Shown here: positions 31,075 to 37,724 of the stretch, one piece after another
How the letters are laid out: every line of letters begins with the position of its first letter
How positions within the stretch are numbered: position 1 is the stretch's first letter
NCBI GenBank assembly: GCA_027064005.1
Contig: JAMOQM010000085.1
Span: 1 to 43,661 of the forward strand
From: Candidatus Cloacimonadota bacterium
GTDB lineage: Bacteria; Cloacimonadota; Cloacimonadia; Cloacimonadales; JAMOQM01
Direction of reading: 5' to 3'
DNA: 43,661 nucleotides
The notes under the pieces: generated by a model
Databases searched by the model: none
What the model saw: the letters and a program-made list of their open reading frames with translations, nothing else
What the model was told of the DNA's origin: nothing
Translations under genes and position numbers: made by a program

Positions 31075-31500
31075 ATGAAACGTGAAAATAAAAATATAAT
31101 CTTAATTATCTCAATGGCTTTCAATATCGCCTTTATCGGAATGTTTATTTATCACGCATTTTTCATGCCTGAATTTCCGGAACATCCACCGAAACATAAT
31201 CTCAAAGCAATGAGAAATTTAGTAAGAAGAATGCCGAAAGATAAGAAATTCCACGATAGAATGAAACAACTTTTGAAAGAAAGAAGAGATAAAAGAGAAG
31301 AATTTATGGAAATGATCTCTAAAAAAAATATAGATGATAAAGTCCTAAACGACAAACTAAACCAAGTCATATATCTTGAGAATAAAATCAGCAAACTTAC
31401 CGGTAAATATATGATTAAGTATAGATGTCAAATGGGACCCGAAGAATTTAGAGATAGAAAAAGAAATCACAAACCAAGGAGACGAAATGAAAAAGATTAG
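31075..31500 (+). CDS. membrane-anchored Spy/CpxP-like (metal-resistance type) protein (141 aa)
   Basis: The ATG at 31075 has GAAGGAGG 9 bases before it; a TTG at 31057 overlaps the ribosome site. One N-terminal transmembrane helix (IILIISMAFNIAFIGMFIYHAFF) is followed by a highly charged helical periplasmic domain with two M/K/R-rich helices (KKFHDRMKQLLKERRDKREEF, LENKISKLTGKYMIKY). This is the layout of heavy-metal-resistance/CnrX-like proteins. It lies 1 base after the anti-sigma stop and overlaps the next gene by 14 bases, so it may be the periplasmic sensor of the sigma/anti-sigma pair. Confidence 0.75.
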   Translation: MKRENKNIILIISMAFNIAFIGMFIYHAFFMPEFPEHPPKHNLKAMRNLVRRMPKDKKFHDRMKQLLKERRDKREEFMEMISKKNIDDKVLNDKLNQVIYLENKISKLTGKYMIKYRCQMGPEEFRDRKRNHKPRRRNEKD

Positions 31501-31963
31501 TTTAATGCTCATCGTAGCATTCTCAGTAACAGCCATATTTGCACAAGGAATGTTCCAAAAAGGAAATCAAAGAAAATTCGGTAGAGAAAATTCTAAAAGA
31601 ATGTACCAAAATCAAATGATGGGAAAAGAAATGTTCGATCAATTGAATTTGACCGAAACTCAACAAAAAAATATCGAAAATATCAGAGATGAATATCAAA
31701 AGAAACTTATTGATATCGAAGCCAAATTAGGTAAATTACAGATTGATAAAGAAAATGCTCTGAGAGATGCCGATTTTAACCAAGCTGAAAAAATTACGGA
31801 CAAAATATCTGATCAAAGAGCTATAATTGCAAAAGATAGAATTAAAATTAAAGAACAAATTTTCAATATTTTGAATAAAGATCAACAAACAAAATTTCTA
31901 AATTTTAGAAAAGAACACCGTCCAATGATGAGAGAACACCGTGGTAGAAGAGAAGGAATATAA
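31487..31963 (+). CDS. periplasmic Spy/CpxP-family protein with LTxxQ motif (158 aa)
   Basis: A signal peptide (~19 residues, ending AIFAQ) precedes an all-helical domain with the LTxxQ hallmark in QLNLTETQQKNIENIRDEYQ (near residue 53) and a second copy-like LNKDQQTKFLNFRKEH (near 128). It is Met-, Arg- and Lys-rich at both ends (MMREHRGRR). Spy-like proteins act as ATP-independent chaperones in the periplasm and CpxP as a stress-pathway brake. The last gene of the sigma operon, followed by a terminator. Confidence 0.82.
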   Translation: MKKISLMLIVAFSVTAIFAQGMFQKGNQRKFGRENSKRMYQNQMMGKEMFDQLNLTETQQKNIENIRDEYQKKLIDIEAKLGKLQIDKENALRDADFNQAEKITDKISDQRAIIAKDRIKIKEQIFNILNKDQQTKFLNFRKEHRPMMREHRGRREGI

Positions 31964-32025
31964 AGTAATCATATGAGAATATACCAACCGAATATGGACG
32001 ATTAAAAAAATCTACGCAAAAAACT

Positions 32026-32051
32026 AGGGAAGTGAAAGCTTCCCTTTTTTA
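32026..32051 (+). terminator. rho-independent terminator of the sigma-factor operon
   Basis: Stem AGGGAAG / CTTCCCT around TGAAAG, followed by TTTTTT. It is 63 bases after the Spy-like stop. Confidence 0.92.
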
Positions 32052-32112
32052 TTTTCAAACTATTTTTTTAGAGAATAAATAAACCTCTCCCCCACCCTCC
32101 GAAATTATCCCC

Positions 32113-32259
32113 TAAATTACAAAAAGCCAAAAGCGGATTGCAAAAGTAGAACAATCCGCCGGATTGTTTATTTAATTTCTCAACCGGTTAAATTCTTTTT
32201 TGATAGTAGAGACGCCCAAATTGGGCGTCTCTACTATCAAAAAAATTTAGGAGGGATAG
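32113..32259 (-). repeat. 147-bp dispersed element, copy B (two stem-loops)
   Basis: Reverse-complement partner of 17744-17889. It holds a near-perfect 19-bp palindrome (TGATAGTAGAGACGCCCAA and its complement, one base between, 32201-32239) and the stem GCGGATTG/CAATCCGC (32133-32140/32152-32159). The ends are TAAATTAC and GAGGGATAGC. There is no gene inside. It lies between the sigma operon terminator and the DUF2089 gene. Confidence 0.8.
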
Positions 32260-32532
32260 CAAGACTTATCTAGAAAATGACATTAAATTCATCTTAACAG
32301 TAATTGCTTATATTCGGAAATCTTGAAAGTTTGGAGAGAGAAAAAAATGACGAAAGGTTATAATACTTAAAAATGTGTGATTTTTCAATACTCCCCAAAA
32401 TATTTATTTTACTTAATATTATTAATCTACTTCTTGATTTTTTTAATGTTTGTTTGCGTATTACTAAATATTATTAATTTTTATATTGACTTTTAAGAGG
32501 CTCTAACTTTTTGTCGATTTTAAGGAGTTATT
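32260..32532. other. intergenic region upstream of the DUF2089 gene
   Basis: AT-rich, with no open reading frame of interest. A TTGACT at about 32488 followed by TTTTTG 16-17 bases on is a possible promoter; the ribosome site AAGGAG lies at 32521-32526. Confidence 0.35.
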
Positions 32533-32898
32533 ATGAAAAAGAAATTGAAACTTTGCCCGGTATGTGGAATGGAATTGGTTATTACTAAATATAACTGTCC
32601 AAATTGTAACACATCAATTGAAGGTCATTTCCAAATTGATGATTTTGCAAATCTAACGGAAGAACAATTAAATTTCATTAAAGTATTTATTTGTTGCCAA
32701 GGAAACATCAAAGAAGTTGAAAAAGAATTAAATATTTCTTATCCAACCGTAAAAAACAAATTACAAACAATCAAAACAAAAATATGTCCAAATTCAATGA
32801 CCGAATATGAGATAATTTTAAACGATTTAGAAGATTTGGAAAAGGGAAATATTGATGCAGAAGATTTATTAGTAAAACTACAAAACAGGAGGAAGTAA
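32533..32898 (+). CDS. DUF2089-family regulator with zinc ribbon and HTH (121 aa)
   Basis: An N-terminal zinc ribbon (LCPVCGMELVITKYNCPNCN, Cys8/Cys11 and Cys22/Cys25 or so) is followed by a helix-turn-helix with LTEEQLNFIKVFICCQGNIKEVEKELNISYPTVKNKL. This is the DUF2089 layout, often encoded with DUF4097 or LiaX/YvlB-like genes. The downstream gene overlaps it by one base and is of that type, so it probably regulates that gene. The C-terminal ~25 residues (IDAEDLLVKLQNRRK) resemble a short SHOCT-like helix pair. Start ATG has AAGGAG 6 bases upstream. Confidence 0.85.
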   Translation: MKKKLKLCPVCGMELVITKYNCPNCNTSIEGHFQIDDFANLTEEQLNFIKVFICCQGNIKEVEKELNISYPTVKNKLQTIKTKICPNSMTEYEIILNDLEDLEKGNIDAEDLLVKLQNRRK

Positions 32899-34292
32899 TG
32901 CAAGAACAGACAAAAGGAATCATCCTTATTGAAACCAAACCGAACCTAAAATTTAAACTCACTGCGGAATCAATCCCAATTAAAATTAAAGGAACAGATG
33001 AAAATTCGGTCCAAATGAGTTTTCAAAATCACAACAATGAAAACACATCTTTTGAGAAAATCAAGGGAAATGTGAATTATTCTTATAATGAAGAAAACAA
33101 CGCCTTAACTTTAGAAATTGAAGACCAAGATTCTATGATGGAAGGAATTTCACTTAATTTGAAAATCCCGAAACAAACCGAAATGAAAATTAAGACAGAA
33201 AATTCTCCAATTCAATTAAAATACTTAGAAGGATTTCAACAAATAAAATGTGAAAATAGTCCAATTACCGCCAAAGAAATTAACGGTCAAATCATAGTTT
33301 CAACTGAGAATGGACCAATAAATTTAAGAAAATGTACCGGTAATTTTGACATTAATTCAGAGAACGCTCCCATAAATATTGAAGAATCAACCGGAGAGAA
33401 TTTCAAAATCGAAACAGAGAATGGTCCAATAAATTTACGAAAATGCACAGGTAATTTTTTCATAAAATCAGAGAACGGTCCCATAAAACTTGAAGAATCA
33501 ATTGGGGATAATTATAAAATTGAAACAGAAAACGGAGGAGTTAAATCAAAAACAAATTCCTTCCTCAGCGGAAATATCAAATGCGAAAATGGTAAGATCT
33601 TATTTGATACATCTAAAACCAAAGAAGGAAATTTCTCATTAGAATCCAGCAATGGAAATACAGTCATAATTGTCAACAAAGATAAAAAAATCAATTTAGA
33701 CGCCCAAACTAATTATGGTGCTTTAAATATTGATTTAGATGGAAAGATTACGAAAAATTCTACCAATGATAAAAAAAATATCAAGGTAGAGCAAGAAAAT
33801 GCTAAAATCAATATCTCAGCAAAAAGCGAATATGGTGCAATCTCAACAAATGAAGATGAAAATTTCTCTTTTTCATTTGATTCAAACAATTTTAAAAGCT
33901 ATATAAATGGATATATGAAAATGGTGCATAATTTAATTGGTAATGAACATCTAAAAGATTTCGTGAACGTATTCTCCGCAAAAGAAAATAAGGCTAAAGA
34001 TAAAACAAAAGAAAAAGTCAGCAAAATAGTCATCAAAGTAAAAGATGAAATCGAAAAGAATCTCCCCAATAAAAAGATAATTATTGATGGGAAAGACATT
34101 TCTCAAGCTATTAAAGATAAATTAGAGAAAGTTACAGAAAAGTTGCAAAAAGAGGAGAAACAACCTGAAAAAGTCGAAGAACCTTCATCAGGAGAAAATT
34201 TCAGTGAGGCAAGAATGAAAATATTGCAGATGCTGGATGAAAAGAAAATTACGGTAGAACAGGCAGTCAAATTATTAGATGCTTTAAAATAA
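32898..34292 (+). CDS. DUF4097-type beta-helix protein with C-terminal SHOCT-like helices (464 aa)
   Basis: No signal peptide, so it is probably cytosolic or membrane-associated. Residues ~60-330 consist of short beta strands with repeated ENGPI/ENSPI units, as in DUF4097 (putative adhesin) proteins. An almost identical 37-residue block containing ENGPINLRKCTGNF occurs twice (33306 and 33417). The C-terminal part is Lys/Glu-rich, with a final SHOCT-like motif EARMKILQMLDEKKITVEQA followed by KLLDALK. This pairing resembles Firmicute YvlB/LiaX, which sense cell-envelope stress, but with the domains in opposite order. It overlaps the DUF2089 gene by one base. Confidence 0.8.
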   Translation: MQEQTKGIILIETKPNLKFKLTAESIPIKIKGTDENSVQMSFQNHNNENTSFEKIKGNVNYSYNEENNALTLEIEDQDSMMEGISLNLKIPKQTEMKIKTENSPIQLKYLEGFQQIKCENSPITAKEINGQIIVSTENGPINLRKCTGNFDINSENAPINIEESTGENFKIETENGPINLRKCTGNFFIKSENGPIKLEESIGDNYKIETENGGVKSKTNSFLSGNIKCENGKILFDTSKTKEGNFSLESSNGNTVIIVNKDKKINLDAQTNYGALNIDLDGKITKNSTNDKKNIKVEQENAKINISAKSEYGAISTNEDENFSFSFDSNNFKSYINGYMKMVHNLIGNEHLKDFVNVFSAKENKAKDKTKEKVSKIVIKVKDEIEKNLPNKKIIIDGKDISQAIKDKLEKVTEKLQKEEKQPEKVEEPSSGENFSEARMKILQMLDEKKITVEQAVKLLDALK

Positions 34293-34299
34293 AAATGGA

Positions 34300-34325
34300 A
34301 AGGTAGAGTTAAAAAACTCTACCTT
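34300..34325. terminator. bidirectional terminator between convergent genes
   Basis: The perfect stem AAGGTAGAGTT / AACTCTACCTT with an AAAA loop lies between the DUF4097 gene (stop 34292) and the antiporter gene (stop 34336) and has T/A-rich flanks on both sides. Confidence 0.85.
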
Positions 34326-34335
34326 AATTTAATAT

Positions 34336-35538
34336 CTAATTGTTTCGTTCGCCGGCTTTTGTAATTGCATAACGCGTTAAAAGCGGACCAACAATCTCAG
34401 TAATAATAGTTGTAAAAAGAAGGACATTTATCACAATCTCTGCCAATTCATTTCCTTGCGGACCGTATTGACCACCGCCAAACATTTTACCAACTAAAAT
34501 CGCAAGAGCCACTGCCACACCAACTTGGGGAATTAATCCCATTCCGGTATATTTTCTAACAACGGTTGGTGCTTTTCCTAAGATAGCTCCGAGAGTTGCA
34601 CCTCCCAATTTTCCGGCCGCACGTAATAAAGTATAAACCAAACCCATTACTCCGACAACAGGCAGTAATTTTATGTCTAATCTCGCTCCGGCAAGGATAA
34701 AGAAAAATGCATAAAGCAGAGGTCCGATAGAAGTGGTAATTGTTGATAAAGCCCGATTATCAAAAATAGGATTCAAATTAACCAAAGCCGAACCAAAAGC
34801 CATAATCGACAATAATTCCGAGAAATGGAATTGCTTGCTCAAACCGATAATTAATAAAATTGCAGTTGCAACTCTTATCAAAACTTGATCAGGACTTCTT
34901 AATTTTCTAAAGAAAAGATTAACCAAATAGGCAATAACAATACCGATTGTAACGGCAATAATTATTTCAACAACCGGATGTATCAAAATTTTAGCAACGG
35001 AAAGAGTTCCGCCTTTGATAAGTACTTTTGCTACTGAAACGGAAAACGAAAATATTATCAGAGATATGGCATCATCAATTCCAACCACGGCAAGAATTGT
35101 CGAGGTTAACGGACCTTTTGCTTTATATTGATTTAGAACAACAACCGTAGCTGCCGGAGCTGTAGCAGAAGCAACCGCACCCAAAACCAAAGCCTGATAT
35201 AATTTATCCGGATACATAAAATACATTCCGATACTCACTAATAAAAAGGCTCCAAATGCTTCAAAAAAAACAATGAAAAATATTGATTTACCTAGTTTTT
35301 GAAACACTGATTTTTTTAATTCCGAACCGATTGTAAATGCAATCGCACCGAGAGCCAAATCGTTCAGTATATCTACATCATTAATAAATTGTTGGCTAAA
35401 CAGACCAACCATGGATTTTCCGAAGATCACACCCAATAAAACATATCCGACAACAATTGGCAAATTCAACTTATTTGTAATTCTGTAAGCAAAAATTGCC
35501 AAAACAAGGGCAAGGCTTAGAATTAAAATATTATTCAT
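34336..35538 (-). CDS. CPA2 cation/proton antiporter, copy 2 (400 aa)
   Basis: KefB/GerN-type Na+(K+)/H+ antiporter with about 12 hydrophobic helices. Signatures are VVGYVLLGVIFGKSMVG, the discontinuous-helix region GAVASATAPAATVVVLNQYK, the ion-binding AVVGIDDAISLIIFS (adjacent Asp pair), and a C-terminal LLFTTIITEIVGPLLTRYA. There is no RCK/TrkA-N domain at the C-terminus, unlike KefB/KefC. It is ~60% identical by eye to the antiporter two genes upstream and separated from it by a PII-like gene. The start ATG has AAGGTCG. It is the last gene of the module. Confidence 0.9.
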   Translation of the reverse strand: MNNILILSLALVLAIFAYRITNKLNLPIVVGYVLLGVIFGKSMVGLFSQQFINDVDILNDLALGAIAFTIGSELKKSVFQKLGKSIFFIVFFEAFGAFLLVSIGMYFMYPDKLYQALVLGAVASATAPAATVVVLNQYKAKGPLTSTILAVVGIDDAISLIIFSFSVSVAKVLIKGGTLSVAKILIHPVVEIIIAVTIGIVIAYLVNLFFRKLRSPDQVLIRVATAILLIIGLSKQFHFSELLSIMAFGSALVNLNPIFDNRALSTITTSIGPLLYAFFFILAGARLDIKLLPVVGVMGLVYTLLRAAGKLGGATLGAILGKAPTVVRKYTGMGLIPQVGVAVALAILVGKMFGGGQYGPQGNELAEIVINVLLFTTIITEIVGPLLTRYAITKAGERNN

Positions 35539-35547
35539 AATTCGACC

Positions 35548-35898
35548 TTAATTTTCTGAATGCCAATCAGTATTCTCATCCACAACCATAACAGCCGGGA
35601 TTACAACTAAACGTCCCACTCCTTCTTCTCTAAAATCAATATCGGCATCATCAAAAACTTCAGACAAGGCATCAATCCTATCCATAGAATCGATCGTAGT
35701 TGTTACAATTTTACAATATCTTGATGATGTGCTGTCATGAGGAATTAACCCCGTGAAAAGAGGGATATGTTGATTCAAAACATTATCGGAATTTATGCCG
35801 TCAACAATGGTTCCATTGTCAATTCCGACCGTCGTTAAAGCTAACATAATATCATCTAAATATTCTTCTTTAAAAACTTGTATGATTACATAATACAT
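35548..35898 (-). CDS. PII-like signalling protein (116 aa)
   Basis: A small protein of the ferredoxin-like PII/CutA fold: strand 1 MYYVIIQVFKEEYLDDIMLA, a variable loop rich in Asn/Asp (SDNVLNQHIPLFTGLIPH), the core strand YCKIVTTTIDSMDRIDALSE and a last strand VGRLVVIPAVMVVDE. The uridylylation T-loop of GlnB is not conserved, so this is a PII-like protein of another class (such as those linked to bicarbonate or cation transport). It lies between two CPA2 antiporters, 9 bases from one and 21 from the other, and very likely regulates them. The ligand is unknown. Confidence 0.72.
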   Translation of the reverse strand: MYYVIIQVFKEEYLDDIMLALTTVGIDNGTIVDGINSDNVLNQHIPLFTGLIPHDSTSSRYCKIVTTTIDSMDRIDALSEVFDDADIDFREEGVGRLVVIPAVMVVDENTDWHSEN

Positions 35899-35919
35899 TT
35901 TTATCTCCTCTATTTTTTG

Positions 35920-37119
35920 TTAATTATTCTGTTCGCCTGCTTTAATAATGGCATATCTGGTTAATAACGGACCTACTATTTCGGTAATTATTGTTGTAAA
36001 TAAAAGAATATTCAGAACAATTTTCGAAAGCATTTTCCCTGCTTCGCCATAATCTCCCATTCCGAATATTTTATTAACAACAATGGCCAATCCTACTGCA
36101 ACACCTAATTGTGGTAATAAACCTAATCCTACATATTTTCTAACTTTTAGCGGTGCTTTCCCTAAAGTTGCTCCGATGCTTCCACCTGCATATTTCCCTA
36201 GACCACGGGCTAAAGTATAGAATAATCCCATTAAGCCGATCGTTTTGAATAGAGATAAATCTAAATTAGCTCCGGCTAAAATAAAAAACAGGGCGTAGAA
36301 AATAGGTTCGAAATGTTTTACTATTCCCGTTGATCGATTTGTTAAAATTGGATTTATATTAACCAATGTTGCGGCATAAGCCATAATTGAAAGCAATTCT
36401 GAAACATCAAGAAGATTACTTAAACCGAGCAAAATTGCTATAACAGCTGCTACCCGGATGCTTAATTTTTCAGGATTCCTTATTTTTTTGAAAAAGATAT
36501 TGCTCAGGAATGCAAAAGAAATACCTAATGCCAAAGCAATAGAAATTTCAATGACAGGATGAACAATTACTTTGATAATTGATAAATGTGCTCCACTCAT
36601 CAGAGATTTAGCAAAGGTGGCAGCAAAAGCGAATATTATCAGCGACATTGCATCGTCAATTCCAACCACAGCCAAGATAGTTGAAGTCAGAGGTCCTTTA
36701 GCTTTATATTGTTGAATCACTGCAATTGTTGCTGCCGGAGCTGTTGCTGAAGCCATTGCTCCGAGAATAATTGCTTGATACAATTTATCAGGATTAAGGA
36801 AATACATTGTCAATGTTACAAAAACAAAAGCTAAGCTCGCTTCAAAAAATACAATGAAAAATATTGATTTCCCCAATTTCACAAAGAGAGATTTCTTTAA
36901 CTCTGCTCCAATTGTAAATGCCATTAATCCCAAAGCGAAATCGTTTATAATTGCGGTATTATTGATAAAGTCAGCACTAAAAACTCCAATCACTGATTTT
37001 CCGAAAAGTACACCGAAAACCACATAACCTACAACAACCGGCAATTTTAATTTTTCGGCAACTAGTTCTCCAAGAATAGCAACAGCTAAAACTATTCCGA
37101 TCATTAAAACAGTGTTCAT
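35920..37119 (-). CDS. CPA2 cation/proton antiporter, copy 1 (399 aa)
   Basis: Same family and length as the other copy: VVGYVVFGVLFGKSVIG, GAMASATAPAATIAVIQQYK, the Asp pair in AVVGIDDAMSLIIFA and LLFTTIITEIVGPLLTRYA. Again no RCK domain. Compared with copy 2, the central helix after the Asp pair and the loop HPVIEISIALALGI differ most. It overlaps the EIIA gene by 4 bases (ATGA), so translation is coupled. Two antiporters in one operon could form a heterodimer, since CPA2 proteins work as dimers. Confidence 0.9.
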   Translation of the reverse strand: MNTVLMIGIVLAVAILGELVAEKLKLPVVVGYVVFGVLFGKSVIGVFSADFINNTAIINDFALGLMAFTIGAELKKSLFVKLGKSIFFIVFFEASLAFVFVTLTMYFLNPDKLYQAIILGAMASATAPAATIAVIQQYKAKGPLTSTILAVVGIDDAMSLIIFAFAATFAKSLMSGAHLSIIKVIVHPVIEISIALALGISFAFLSNIFFKKIRNPEKLSIRVAAVIAILLGLSNLLDVSELLSIMAYAATLVNINPILTNRSTGIVKHFEPIFYALFFILAGANLDLSLFKTIGLMGLFYTLARGLGKYAGGSIGATLGKAPLKVRKYVGLGLLPQLGVAVGLAIVVNKIFGMGDYGEAGKMLSKIVLNILLFTTIITEIVGPLLTRYAIIKAGEQNN

Positions 37120-37568
37120 ATCAATTTAAAAACCTCATAAACATCATCAATATTGTTAGCACTAAGTAATTTTTCTCTTTTCTTTTTACTCTTCAAAATC
37201 AATGCTACTTTTGCCAGTACTCGAAGATATTCTTTTTGTTGGCTTTCGTTTGCCGCAATCATAACAATAAAAGAAACAGGTTTTCCATCTAAAGCATCAT
37301 ATTCTATGCTATCTTTAGCAATTCCGATAGAAATTACAATATCTTTGATATATTTACTTCTTGCGTGAGGTATGGCGATTCCCAGTCCGATACCGGTACT
37401 CATAATTGACTCTCTTTCCCAGATATCTTTTATAAACTTATCTTTGTTTTCAACGTTATCTGATTTAGAAATCATTTCAGCCAATTTGTTAATAATTTCT
37501 TTTTTTTCACTACCTTTTTCAAAGATCTTAATTCGATCTTTTGAAATAAATTCAGATACTTTAATCAT
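37116..37568 (-). CDS. PTS EIIA-type (fructose/nitrogen) regulatory protein (150 aa)
   Basis: I start at ATG 37568, with GGAGGA 3-4 bases upstream; the longer frame to 37625 would cover the ribosome site. It is a PTS_EIIA_2 domain (PtsN/FruA-type): KKEIINKLAEMI, RESIMSTGIGLGIAIPHARS with the phospho-accepting His68, and the helix QKEYLRVLAKVALILKSKKK. No EI, HPr or EIIB/C is nearby, so it is unlikely to serve sugar uptake here. PtsN is known to control K+ transport and kinases in other bacteria, and here it is translationally coupled to a cation antiporter. It is the first gene of the module. Confidence 0.87.
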   Translation of the reverse strand: MIKVSEFISKDRIKIFEKGSEKKEIINKLAEMISKSDNVENKDKFIKDIWERESIMSTGIGLGIAIPHARSKYIKDIVISIGIAKDSIEYDALDGKPVSFIVMIAANESQQKEYLRVLAKVALILKSKKKREKLLSANNIDDVYEVFKLI

Positions 37569-37589
37569 AATTCCTCCATTATGTTTAAT

Positions 37590-37630
37590 TTTATACCGTA
37601 ATTTTACTTTCAATTTCCATGTCAATTTAA
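37590..37630 (-). promoter_or_regulatory. candidate promoter region of the EIIA-antiporter operon
   Basis: On the minus strand a TTGACA (complement of TGTCAA at 37620-37625) lies ahead of a TATAAAAT about 24 bases later. The spacing is too long for a standard pair, so only one of the two may be used. No other minus-strand transcript enters, because the helicase gene ends at 37725. Confidence 0.3.
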
Positions 37631-37724
37631 AAGGTTAAATTTATTTGTACAGAGTTTTTTTAGAAGTGCAAAATTATGCTTGAACAATTTTTCCTCTGAC
37701 AGACGATAGTTAAAAATTCACTTT

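Noticed and set aside
32898-34292. repeats in the DUF4097 gene as a CRISPR array
   Set aside because: They lie in a continuous reading frame and are degenerate 111-nt coding repeats with no spacers. No CRISPR array or cas gene was seen in the window.
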